From: Neodiprion pinetum
Lineage: Eukaryota; Arthropoda; Insecta; Hymenoptera; Diprionidae
Direction: 5' to 3'
Length of the DNA stretch: 64,000 bases
Assembly: GCF_021155775.2 (NCBI RefSeq)
Contig: NC_060235.2
Coordinates: 24,313,598 to 24,377,597 of the forward strand
In this document: piece by piece, positions 20,696 through 33,100 of the stretch
Numbering within the stretch: position 1 is the stretch's first letter
Layout: each line of letters begins with the position of its first letter
Made by a program: the position numbers and the translations under genes
The notes under the pieces: generated by a model
Databases searched by the model: none
Told to the model about the DNA's origin: nothing
The model's input: the letters and a program-made list of their open reading frames with translations, nothing else

Positions 20696-23600
20696 TTATA
20701 ACTTTGTAGAATCGATTCTGCTCAGACTTCCTGGATTAAAACCTGCGTTTGTCACACCTAATTTCTTTCTGTAGGCCTTCTTCTTTTCCGGAGTCCTGCA
20801 AAATCCATATTAAATTATACCACGGTTTATTTCGTACTTTGTTATACCGTTTTTTCATTTAAAATCAGTGACGCAACTAATGTTTTTCTCTAACTTTGCT
20901 TACCTGCTAATGCACGGAATCCACCAGAAGCTTTGCTCTTTGCCAAAATCATTACCCTCTTGAAGACTTTCTGGCAAATCTTGATCCAAAGTTTCTGGTA
21001 AAAATAGAGTCAGAAACGCTGTGGACATTGACAAAAGACCCAGCACCACAAGCGGCAGCTGCGGAGCGACATCAGCCTGTAAAATGAGAAAAACTTACAT
21101 TATTATACGGTGACGAATATTCAGATTTCGATTATAATTCAGTCTAATATTCTAAAAATGTTTTGAAGATCTTCCGAATGCAATTTTTCAAATATAAAAA
21201 TGTTTAAGGTCTTTCTTCAACATTTCTCAATCTTGTTTCTGATTTGGAATTTGATTTCAATTGAGAAACAAAAGAACATTTACTAAAGTGCGTGTCCAAT
21301 TATGGTGAAAGACGATTTCAAATTTTCCACACAAAGTTTGTGGCTTGATGACAAACATAATAAGAATTTCTGCTTCAACTGCAGTGCCAAATTTTTCATC
21401 TGCAAAGATTTCCGGAGATAATGCGGAAACTAAATAAATATGAATCGTTTTCTTTTAAAATCATGAAAGCACTCGACCAGAGCTGTGGTCTACGTTTCAC
21501 AAAACATTAAATAACGATAAGACGATCACTTATTGATTATTACGACTAGTTGTGGATTTTGAAACTGACCGTATGATTCAAGATTTGAGAAAATACAATT
21601 AGACCTAGAATCGTGATTTTCTGGAATTTTTTAAATGATTTATTCAGTTCTAATTTAGAAAAAACTGCATCTGTAAATATATAAAATGTAATTCCCCGCT
21701 TATATAATACGGATTCTTTTTACTTTCAAATTCTCCCAAATAGTTAACCAATTTAGATAAAACTTACCAGGTATACAATGTAGGGCCCGATTATATGTGC
21801 GAAGTAACCGATGATGTGGATAAGTGAGACACCCTGAGCTCGTACAACTGTAGGTAACATTTCAGCGGCATACTGGAAGCCAATATTTGCGGCAATATTT
21901 ACACCCAAACGGGCAAAAATAGCCATAATTACGGTTGGCCCTCCTGAAAATATTATACAATATTTATTAATCACACTTCAAAATTGACGTAATGAGAATG
22001 TCAGAAATAACGTTAGTTGAACGTTGATCGGTAAAATGTCAGTGAAAGTCTATGAGTTTTTATTTCTTCTCAACGTAAATACTTCGATAAAGAATTATGA
22101 TTGTAATTTTGTTTCTTTGTCTTTTTCGGTTGATAATGCATAAGCAAAATTTTGTCTCTACAAACCGGCAGGAGTAGCGACGGCTATGAAGGAGAATATA
22201 CCACACATTGCCAAAGACAAGAAACTCATCCATCTTCGACCCCAACGATCCAAGAGAATTGCAAGAATTATAGCAGCCGGAAGTTCGGTGAGAGCAGCAA
22301 GTGAAAACGACATGAACACATTGGGGTCCAGAAGTTTCATGTTCCAAACGTGACCGTCGAAGACAATGATCATTGCAAGCCTGTAATCACAAGGATGTAT
22401 GAAATTAACCTGAATCACGTTAGTGGAACGTGAAGAATCTTCATCCACCGTGCCACTACTGAACAGTACATTTGAAATATGATGGCAAAGTTGGTTGAAA
22501 CATTACAGTACCAACGATTCCATTCATATTGAAGCATGCTTTCGACAAGCTGTATAATTTACGTTCAAAACGACATGGTTGGAAAAATGTGTAAAGGCAG
22601 TCAATCACCAACACGACACACTTACTTTTCATTTTCAACCATAATTTCACAATTCATGAAAAATTCAGTATGCAGGCAAAGCGAGATAAATAACGATACA
22701 TTGAATCTTGACTGAATTCACGGAATCATTCCACAATGTACAATTGCAAAAAGCGATGATCTTTTATTTTCCAACTATGCGCAACTTGTTCATCTTACCA
22801 CCAGATAATCAGCATCACTGTTATCCGTGCAAGTCGTGGTTTTTTGAAGAGATCCAGCACTGTGTAATTGTTGTGTGACTTGTCATTTTTGATGATGTTG
22901 TTGCAGCTTTCCCGAAACTCTTCATAAATTTCTGGCTGTACAGTTTTGCCGTTCACACGCTCAAACCTCTTGAGCATATCAATAGCTTTGTCTACCTTAC
23001 CACTTGAGATGTACCATCTGCAACAAAGAATGATTTAGGAATAATTCTATTCTTCGTCAGAAAAAAGACTTTCAAGCTGACTACTGACGTAGGTTAAATG
23101 AATAATTGGACATGAAGAACGTATAATTCACATGACAAATGATTTCGCATGCAGCCGAATGCGAATGACCCAACTTAACGAGCAAAAATAAGTCGTTATA
23201 AATTTACCTCGCACTCTCTGGAACGATCCATGGCCCCACGAAGGCAATGGCTAATGGAGCCGCGGTTACAACACTAAGAATCCTCCAGTCAGCAATCCAG
23301 TATGCTATCCATGGCAGAATACTAGATGCAACCGCGAAGTATATTCCAAAGGACAGATTGGCTATTAAGGTCCGGTATTTTGGGCCCACGTATTCTATGA
23401 CTGTAAAATGGAAATTAAAGACCAGCGTTAATATTTGCGTGAAATGTTTTACAGCTAATCACTGCATTCGCGTCTACAGATATTCATATTGTTTAATCAT
23501 TGAGACTGTATGGTTGTGTTTAACCGAAGACGTTTCATCCACCTTGTACATAATATGCTTTCCCCCTACTAAAAATATTTTTTAGGAGGCCGGTATCGGG

Positions 23601-26600
23601 TTGGGAACATGGAGTTTCCAATTGACAAATTGGAACCCAGAGAACTTGAACCGCCGTTCAAATTTTATCATTGATCGTTAATACAGTGGCGGCTAAATTT
23701 GACTTTTGACTAAAAGTATAAAAATAAATTTCAGAACTCTTACCGATTATGAAGAGGATGTTGAAGCAGTTATCGAAGGCCGTTCCAACAACCAATCTGC
23801 ACAAGCAAAAGGACCAAAAACTATTTGCGAAAACTGTTGCAATTGATGCAAAGAAGCCCACTGCGTTGCACGCTACTAAGGCGGGGATCCGTCCGTAATG
23901 ATCAGCAACGTATCCAAACACAAGGCCCCCTATCATACTACCAGCAAAAAATGCAGACTGAGCTGCAGAAGATAGGTAAGTCTTATCGCAAACCCATTCC
24001 AACTGTAATCGTAAACATAAGATTCGATTAACATAAGTGGCATAAATACAATGGTTTGAGTACGATGGAAGAGCAAGCAATCCTTGAAACTACCCAACTG
24101 AAAATGATAATTCACTTACATTGGGTTTTAGGAATGAGCAGTATCGAGGGGTAACCACTATTGAAGTCAGATCCACACCGTCAAAGAAACTCACTCAAAG
24201 TCACTCACAGTTATGATGAAATCTTTCGATGTTTTCAAGCCATCAAGTCTTTCAAGGTTTAAAGTCGGATGTTCGCTCTGCTTCAGAAGTGGTTACCCGT
24301 TCGGATGTTACAATCATTGAGAAACTTTAATGAAACAAAGCCGTATTTTTCTTGTGGAAATTCACCTCAGCAGCGATTGAGGCATATGGAATATTCGTAT
24401 AGTTGAATGACCAGCCGTGTTCACACTTTGTAGTCGCCCACGATGGGTCAGCTACTCTCACACCTGTCATGAGAAGTTCAGTGTAGTTGACGGCATACAT
24501 TTGACACCGAGAAACAGCCGTAGCTCCTTCTAATTTCAGTTCATCAGCATTCGCTGCGGGAATAGAGAGGGCGATCCTGAAAGTTTTATATTGGATTAAC
24601 ATCGTGTGATTATAAATTATTCTTCCAAATATGACATACAATTAGCAAACATAGGCAAGGATCTGGCGTAGATGATCAAATCTGCAATAATTTCGGCTCG
24701 ATGACGTAGAGTATAATTTTATTTCGAAATGGATTTCGTACCACGGGATGAAACAGCAAGATATGATTTATCTCATTAAATCTAACAAGATCCAAATTTT
24801 AACCATCATTATGCCTCTGCAGGCGTCTTAAAATTATAATGTTTAGTACAGGAAAACTGCAGAAAGCTTTAACAAGGTGTAGCTGAACTGATTGCGCGTT
24901 TCAAGCTCAGCTTACCGATTCGACGCCTGAACGATGTGACCCGTCTCGCAAATTTTGCGGGTTGCCGCTCGGGTTTCCCTTCAGGCGCTGGGGATTTGAA
25001 CACAACCTCTCGTTCCGTAGTCTAACATGCTACGCTACTACGGTCGGTATATCATATGGATGTGTCCATAAAAACTATTGAAATCTAGATTATTGCCAAG
25101 TCCGTTTCAGTACTTGCTTGGATTCAAAATTCGAAATTAAATGATGCGATTAACACAGTCCTAAAGAATTTCAAGAGAAAACTGATGAAGTAGTCAGAGA
25201 AATGGAACAAAAATTTGAAGCTGCTCGTACTTGGGGCGTCGTTAATAATTCATACACATTTATGCATAAAAACGGAGTAATAGAAGTTTAGACATTCCAA
25301 AATGAGTTGTGTTAGTTAAAGCGTTAGACATCGAGATTGAATATTAGAATAATTTTTATAAATCGTAGCACTCGATTGATTTTCACCAGAATATGTTGTG
25401 TTTTAAAGAAAAAACATGACACATTTCCGAAGCGTCAAGAAAAATGTAAGCTAACACGCCTACTTGCAAATTGCTCTATACTTATGTTGTAACACGACAC
25501 CTTGCTGTTTTTTTCGCTACAGGTTTGGCCTTGCTTCGTATCAAGGAAGTCAGTGCGGAAAGCATGTGTACCAAGCGGAGGTAATAATAGAGATAGTAAA
25601 TGATAACTCGTGAGAGAGTTGCATCAATGAACTTGAAAGTAAATCTGGCAACGATACAGTTTATACAATATAAGGCGACTGGACACGTGTTCACGTACTT
25701 ATCTGACCCGAAATTAATTATGCGTCCCTTGAGTTAGTAATCGATTGGTTATTTCTTATTGCCGCATTATAAGAGACTCGTTATTAAGTATTCGTAAACA
25801 GCCGTTATCTTAACAGTAAGAATAAGGAGTGAAATCTAACTTAGGATAACGTGCAGGCAAGTAATAGTTGGATTAATTGGCAGCAGATGATCTCTGGTGA
25901 AAATTTCTGTGACTACGAATTTTCAGAGAAATTGAAACATTTCGCATTATTTCGTACAAAGTTGTAAATATGCATAGTTTTTCATGAAGAATTGATAATT
26001 TTCATGAAAAATTGTATTGCCTTGTAGATGTTTTTTTGAATGACAGGATACAAATTTTCATGAAAATCTACAAGGTTTTATGAGATATTATCTATATTTA
26101 CAATTTTGTATGAAAACAATTTTTTCTACAAAATTGTACAAAATGTTCCAATTTTTCGAAAAATTCGTGGAAAATCGTGAAAATTGTTTTCACTGGGCTA
26201 TTCGTAAAAAAAATATTCATTCATAGACAAAGAAACTCTGGTCTCAAAGACAGGTGGAACATCATTTGCGGTATCTTCAAACTACAACTGACAAAACTCA
26301 CCTTAATTAAAATATACAATCGATATAATTCTGTTATACAAATTAGCTGTATGATTAATCTTCAGGCGTATCAAAACGCGCGGTCGAGACATTTTCAAGG
26401 AAACTATTAGCATTCTCGATGCGGTCGTCGCCAGAAAGTGGAGAGCACGTTGAATAAATCAGGGTATTTCCCATTGTATGTAAACCGGTTTCTTCCTACG
26501 CGATTCTTAGCCGAGCGTGTTGAAAGTAGCTGCAGGCGAACAAAGGAAACAAGAAAATTCAGCTTATAGTGAAATGATTTAGGTAATTTACAGGTGAGTT

Positions 26601-29600
26601 GTGCTAAATTAAACTACGTCACTCGCTGTTTCTCTATAAATTCTTTATTACTGACTCCGTCCATTCTACGAAACTGCTTCGTTCTTGCGTGGGATCTTGC
26701 CTCGTAAAAACTTGTTTCTACGTATTACAATTAACCCTCAGCCATTCTTTGATTGTTAAAAACAAAAATTTGACTCGTTCACAGAACTAACTTCGTCAGT
26801 GCCGAATTGTGGCAGAAAAAATGAACATGAACAAATAGTCGGTTGGTTTACTACACCGAGGTTAATTTCTAGTTGTGATCATCATACAGTTCTCTATATT
26901 CATTTTTTATCTTAACTGTGATGAAAATAATTCTGGATACAAAGTGAAAATGAGTTTGTCGTCGTAAACAGAAAATCTAGTATATGTTTCTGTTCTTTTC
27001 GATTACGGCCACTTGTACCAAATTTTCTTGTAATTTCTACAATACAATCAATATTCCGACTACACGTATTTCACTAGTTGCATAGGAACTGTAGGAAATG
27101 AAACTTCTTTCAGAGCAGATTTTTACAACTTTATAACATCGCGTTCAACAAAATAATATTTAATTGAAAACAAAACACGCCTATGATACTGTCATCCGAT
27201 TCGTTGTGCTTGATGTTTCGGAATATTCTACGATTACCGAACAGTAAAAACCTGTTTCTACAGACAGGCATGAAAAACTCGTATTTTTTGACCTGTGAAG
27301 CTATATAAAAGTGACAGTTATTGATTGGGCAAATAAACGGGGCGATAAACTCTGTCGGCAGGGAAAAAAACTTGTAAGGTGCTGCCTCTAGCACAAAAGT
27401 AATGTTTTCAGGACGAGTCTTATCGATATATTTTGACCGGTTATATCGAAAAGTCGAAGCAGCCGTTCGAACGGTTCTAACAGTTCTAGCCGTCTAACTT
27501 TTAATCGCGTTTCCGTTTTTCAATTAATAGAGGAAAAGAATGGCATCGGACACGGAAAATGATTGTCGATCTATGCCATCGGATATACGCGAATCAGCGG
27601 AAAAGGTTACGTGTTAGTTGTTACGGGACAAATGAAAAGAAATTTATGAATCCACTTGCAAGGCACGCACGGAACAGAGAACGTCCAAAAGCGCAAATTC
27701 GTCTTTGAAATCGGTTTTACCGGCATATTTTGATGCGATGGCGAAAAAATATAAGCCCGCAACTTACGTGGTCAACATATTCAATGCTTAAAAGCGGCGT
27801 TAACATCGGAGAAAGAATTGGCACAAGCAGCTATAAGATATTATCTACTTTTTTAAAAATACAATGGAGTAGATTTTGCAACAAGAAATCCAATGTTTTT
27901 ACGACAAATATCTTGCAACAAAGGTAATGCTCTACGCACACTACATACAACACACTCTACGTATTTATACTTTACTATGTTATTTACAGATCGTTATAGT
28001 TTTTATATTATATTATACATATTTTTATTTTATAATAGTATGACAACATAATATTGGATAGTCCATAGTAGGTACCTTTCGAACCTCTTTTTTTGTAACT
28101 CGCAAGAATTGTTTATTACGGTTTGAAATGAAAGAATATTACATTCCTGATAATCTATCGCGCATTCAGCGATTAGCATACTGGATTTACAGGACTTGCC
28201 TGCCTAAGATACTTGTTTGTATATTTCTTTGGGGACTGCGAGAATATATTTTTTTCCAATGCCTGCTCGGAAATCTCGATTTTGGAAGCCTGTGAATCGT
28301 GTATAAAATACGCCATTCTTGAACAGTGCGGTAAATCGACTTTGGCTCATGCGCAGGAGCGATATGACATATTTTACACTGTAGGGATTTCTTTGACGCA
28401 TGCGCAACGTCGAATAAATCGGTTTTACGCATTCTGTCATTGAGCGTAAATTAGCGAACCCCAATTTTACTCGATATCTGTGATACCTTCGTTGCTTCTC
28501 AAATAAAACTTTCCGTCACAGGTGACAGAAAAAACAGCGTGTGATACACGTGTGGATTGGCGATATCTGACTCATGTGATTCAGTGCTGATCAGATTGGC
28601 TCACGTTGCTTCACATTGGTACTCGTGTGCACTCGCTTAAAATATCACACTTATCAGAAACCGTACACTTTTCGCACTCGTAACACAACGCACTATTCGG
28701 CTGCATGATAAGTTATTGGTGAGAAAATAGATTTTCCCGGATCAGCCGAAATTCGGATTTTTTCTTGGGCCAAAAAAAGGTTCGGTGAGACAAATTACTT
28801 TGTACCTGCGTACACGGAGAGAAAAATGTGAGAAAAATTACCCTGCTGTTACTATAATCGTGATGTAAAAGACACCTAATGCAGTTTTTACCGTGCTGCA
28901 TCAGAAAAATGCCTCGTCACATTTCAAATTTTGTGCTGCCGAAATACATAGTTTCTAAGCAAGGCAGTAATTTTTTTCATAAAAACGCATAATTTTTGTA
29001 ACATGCATCAATAAAAACTGCACTAGGTGTCTTTTACATCACGATTAGTAACAGCAGGGTAATTTTTCTCAGATGTTTCTCTCCGTGTACAGTTGATTTG
29101 AAAAAAGAAAGATTTCGCTAACCGCACCAAAATATTCGCTTCATTCAAACAATCTATGCTTTCAGTGTATCTCTAACTAGTTTTACGAAATCGCGTGACC
29201 TTTTCGATACAGGAACGCTACGTATTTCTTTATAAAAACTCCTCGACGAAATACTTTTCGAAGAAACCTGCTATCCGCCGCAGGAATATAATATTCATAT
29301 GTAATGGACTCAAGCAGACGTCTTTGCTTATATTTGTCTCTGACACCGTATGAGATTTGCATGTTTATTATTAATATTTTCTAAAATATCCGGTTCCTGC
29401 TAACAATTATGTTGAATCGAATATCTCGGCGAAATACCCGTCTTTTTACATACACTGATCGTTTTCGTGATTTTTGTAGAAGATGGAATTGAAGATTTTT
29501 TTACAATGGCAATAATCCGATGCCGCTCAATATTTAAGCTAAACAAGTGTTCAGAGTCTACATAAATGAATATATAAATAAAAAAGTAGCAAAAAACATT

Positions 29601-30187
29601 TTCATCTCCGCCCTTTAACACGATTTTGACTATTTGGAAGAATTGTGCTTTCATTATATTATAGCATGTAACTAATAAATAATTCTTCTTAGAAAATATT
29701 CTCGATTATTAACTCGTTCGCATTAGAGGTCACGAAATAAATTTTGGATGCAAGATTATTGGGTTGTTGATTAAATGTAAGTGTTTTCGTTGTATTATAA
29801 TAAACGAGTTTATAATGAATTTCAATTGAAGTCGAGTGGAAAATATCGCACTCGGATAATAACAGTGTCAATTGTTTTTCATTGCGATTTATTTGCCTAG
29901 ATAGCTGATCAGTTATTTGTATAATTACATTGCACTTACTTCTCGTGGTCGGTGAGATTCCAGCCATCAAGTTCGGGCACTTTACACCAATATTGTTCCG
30001 GTGTAAGGGTGAGGAAGAATTGAGTAAAGTAGAGGAAAGCGTAAACGACGGTGAAAGGCAATAACAGAATAAAGAGTAGCCATTGATATCGGCCGGCTTC
30101 TCCGATGTAAGGCAAGATGTCGTCGAAATTTTCGATTTTCGACCGTTTTCCATCTTCCACCTTTGAGGGCTCAACAGCAACCGTCAT
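20696..30187 (-). CDS. Organic cation transporter-like MFS protein (Orct/SLC22 family), gene 1, nine coding exons
   Basis: Predicted plasma-membrane carrier of organic cations, carnitine or similar small solutes; the substrate cannot be read from sequence. Coding exons (minus): 30187-29940, 24576-24366, 24002-23744, 23400-23208, 23017-22799, 22380-22166, 21943-21768, 21076-20904, 20795-20696. All introns are GT-AG and the phases join into 597 residues with stop TAA at 20698-20696. The start is the ATG at 30187, eight bases inside an exon that follows a CAG acceptor at 30196-30198, so a non-coding exon lies upstream. Residues about 34-60 form membrane span 1. The large first extracellular loop has Cys residues and two NYT glycosylation sites (N113, N141). 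The family motifs are GYVADHYGR (about 183-191), PESAR (300-304), DRWGRR (421-426), LPTVVRAQG (478-486) and LPETLDQDLPES (from 533). The length is slightly above the usual ~550. The C-terminus STKL fits a class I PDZ ligand. Family assignment is firm; the orthologue is not. Confidence 0.93.
24905..25050 (-). repeat. tRNA-derived SINE-like unit in intron 1 of Orct gene 1
   Basis: On the minus strand a tRNA-like head runs from about 25047: GTAGTAGCGTAGCATG, an anticodon-arm-like GACTACGGAACGAGAGG, then a B-box GTTCAAATCC at 25001-24992. A T-arm/acceptor-like tail does not pair well, and unrelated sequence (CGCCTGAAGGGAAACCCGAG) follows. This fits a SINE or degraded tRNA copy rather than a working tRNA. 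The 3' limit is uncertain. Confidence 0.5.
25893..26198. repeat. MITE-like inverted repeat in intron 1 of Orct gene 1
   Basis: The left end TGGTGAAAATTTC mirrors the right end, whose complement reads CAGTGAAAACAATTTTC. Further inward, GAATTTTCAGAGAAATTG mirrors GAATTTTTCGAAAAATTGG and AAGTTGTAAATAT mirrors AAATTGTAAATATAG. The arms are AT-rich and about 100-140 bp long, with many mismatches. Confidence 0.5.
27541..27927 (+). pseudogene. Broken tyrosine-recombinase-like transposon ORF (Crypton-type N-terminal region)
   Basis: Plus strand: ATG at 27541 (MASDTENDC), a stop, then an open stretch containing VLPAYFDAMAKKYKP (27715-27760). A one-base frameshift follows into LTWSTYSMLKSG and a later FLKIQW...KKSNVF. 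The order 'A-Y-F-D, then W-S-T-Y-S-M-L-K, then basic FLK, then KKS-V' matches, from memory of the family, the SAM-like N-terminal domain of tyrosine recombinase/integrase-like proteins spread by insect DNA transposons. The catalytic domain (R-H-R-Y) is absent. Antisense within the large intron of Orct gene 1. Confidence 0.5.
28190..28450. repeat. Partial copy of the fold-back family found at 60326-60834
   Basis: CTGCTCGGAAATCTCGATTTTGGAAGCCTGTGAATCGTGTATAA (28263-28306, as matched phrases) parallels the complement of the right end of the 60-kb element (GAAATTTCGATCTTTGAAACCTGTGGAGCGTGCATAA). The piece ends with GTCATTGAGCGTAA, also shared. Only one arm is present. It lies in intron 1 of Orct gene 1, and antisense frames over it are artefacts. 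Confidence 0.5.
28811..29090. mobile_element. MITE with ~80-bp near-perfect terminal inverted repeats
   Basis: The ends read ACGGAGAGAAA... and ...TTTCTCTCCGT, flanked on both sides by GTAC (so a TA duplication within GTAC is possible). The arms contain AGAAAAATTACCCTGCTG, AATCGTGATGTAAAAGACAC and a TGCAGTTTTTA end. Pairing is nearly perfect over about 80 bp, with a centre of about 120 bp. No coding capacity. Young or recently mobile by its arm similarity. Lies in intron 1 of Orct gene 1. Confidence 0.88.
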
Positions 30188-30195
30188 TTTTATGC

Positions 30196-33100
30196 CTGAA
30201 AAACAAAAATACAAACTATAAAGAAACTTGTCTACAAATAAAAAAAAACCCTCAGAAGTCTCGCAGAGTGTCAAGGAAAAATTTGTCGAATCGCAATGTA
30301 GTTGAAAAAAATTTTAACAACAAAGACGAGTTTTCATCGAACTTCATTAAAATCTTCTGAAACGGTCGCAAAAATCGAAAAATAAGCAATCAAAATCCGA
30401 TCAGCATTTGAGAGAAATCAATCCCTGCCTGTGACTTCAACATGAATTTTTCTCCCATATTCTTCAAGTTTATAGTTTTCAGAATGAATAAAAAATTGTA
30501 TGCGAATTCTTTTTCTGTTGAAAGACGTAATCGCAAGAGTCCCCGAATAAAAATTTGAAAACTGACTAAAGACTGTCAAGAACGTTTACGCTAATGGGGG
30601 TCTTGTGTCTTATCGAATTGTGTATTAAACCATTTCAACCGATGAAAAAGCTACCGGATTATTTGTTGTGGACTGGTTACAAAAATTTACCCAAGGATAA
30701 CCGTGTTTAAATTCTTCCCTCGACACCCCGAGCAACCAAACGTTACCTAGTCTACGGATATAATCCCTCATTCCATGGATATTTCAACAATGTTCAATGA
30801 AGTCCTTTATACCTAGACGCGACAACAGATCCGTAAAACATTGAACTCTTAGTACACATGCGGGTACATGATAAGGAAACATAGTCAATATGAATTTATG
30901 CAAGTCAGACTATCCGAACAACATGCCAGTCAGTGCAATCAAAAGCTTTTTTACGTATTGGGTAAATCTCGAGTTGATGTTCTATTTAGATAAGTTGTGC
31001 AGTTTATTAAACAGGTCAATGCAATTATGCAGAGCATAAAAAGATAGATAAAATACTTTTATCAAAGCAACAATTCATACCCTTCAGACTAACAACCATC
31101 GATTCAAGGGTTGAACGCGATATTATTAATCGGAGTGAAATATTCATCGAGTAATTACTACCTATTTCCAATCAGGATTACATTGGTACGCTTATGTTGT
31201 ACACGTGGTGTAAGCAATTAGGCGTATTACAGCGCAGCTTGACTAATGAACCAATAGAAACGTATTCTCGCTATATGCGGTGGTTCAATTACGAGAATAC
31301 GTTTTTGGCATTATTATTGCTGTAAGAGAACTTTGGATATATTATATTTTGTACTCGGCAATGCATGTAAAATTGCTCCGACTGCAACGTTTTAGCATCG
31401 GTGATGTGTAGTATTTGACAAAAGTCTTCTCGTAAACCTACGACAATAAACCTAAGCGTAATCTACAATATCTTTTTGTTTGTCTTGACTTATCAAACGC
31501 GAATATACTTTTATAATGCGGAATAGTTACTTCATCGTAAAAGGTAAACACTGACAGAAATTTCCTCAACTACTTAAATTTCCTACCACAATGAGTTTAG
31601 TCGCTGAAACCAGAAAACTCAGCACCTATAAATATACTACTCTTTTTGATTACGGTCACTTGTGCTATATTTCTTTACAACAGCGATGTTCCGACGTTCG
31701 TGCAACAATAAATTGATGTTGACGGCTTGGTTAACTGACAAATGTAGTCAACTGAACACACAGACTTGATGTTGGAATAACCAGACAATGTCATATTGAC
31801 ATCTATAATCACACCTCATAGTTACCTATACCACAATATTTTGTAATTCCTACAATGTTAAAAAAAATTTCATAGCACGCTGTAATTCCAACTATTTATA
31901 CCTATATGTCGTTCAGTATTTGAGACGACCAAAAAATGTGTATCTAAGCGATCCGCTCCTTTCATTATTATTGGATTCCGAAACACTCTCATTCATATGG
32001 TTACTTATGTTTATTTATTGTTGTGAATTATATTATTAACACAGCCTCGCATTGGGCAGTGCAGATTGAAACTATGCCGAACAAATCCGAATTACTGGGC
32101 ACGTCAAATTATCAAAGATGAGCGAGGCAGTTTGTACAATATTCATGATAACGATGATGACGATTGTACATTCTGAAATTTGCGAGCCTATCTTCACCAG
32201 TCTGGCGTACTGTAGCAGAGACGTGTAAGCGTGAAAAAAAGTGACATGTCGAATTGAAAGGCCGCAATTATGCACGTCGCAAATGTTCATTCGATAGTCC
32301 CATTATCTGCACGAATGACCTCGCTCAAATCCAAAACGCGGACGCGTCTAACGAATGAGGCATAGTTACACTCATCGCGATTTGTTTTGTTTCAAGAACA
32401 AATTCATTCCTTAACGATTAATCGCCGAAAATTTATTTCTGCGACAATGCCACGCTTTAACTTGAACTCAAATTCAGTTGAACAATAATAATGCCAGTGG
32501 GATGATGTTCGAAAACCGGTTTTTTTTTTTTTGAGAGAGTCACGTTTTTTGAGGTCCATTACGCTATCAAATTGCATTCTCGCAATACTTGATATATCTG
32601 ATCATTCCACTTCGCTTATTCTAAACCTGCGATTTCGATGCAATGCCGATGTTACATCGATGCAATTTTTCATCCGCAGTCGAAATAACCGCTACAAAAT
32701 ACTCACCGGTTAGATCAAGTTCGGCTTTTGCAGCAGACACACGAGATACGAACTACGATGCCGGTATTTTTATCGGCGAGTATTTTGACCGCAGGTCGAA
32801 TTTTACGCAACCAATGTAATGATGGCGATACACGTTTTTCTTACCATCTTACGAGGTGTTTGAAAGACAAGCAGGATCGTCATTACGTCACGTACGTTCT
32901 ACATATCGTTATTCTGATTTTCTCCATTTTGTGTCATTACGACTAGCCACTCGGTTATATTCCGTAGCGATACAAGCAGCTTAATTATTAAAAGCAATGT
33001 AGTCTTGAACATTGATATTCTGGTATGAACGAAGTTCTAGAATCTAATTAACAATTAATTTATTGTCTGAACAAACAGATGAGACCTATTTTTTGAAGGC

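Noticed and set aside
24992..25047. Functional tRNA gene
   Set aside because: The B-box is good, but no seven-base acceptor stem closes and the D-arm is abnormal; a SINE or tRNA fossil fits better.
29689..30180. 163-codon minus frame overlapping the first coding exon of Orct gene 1
   Set aside because: It is an out-of-frame reading of that exon plus its intron; the transporter frame has the conserved residues and splice signals.
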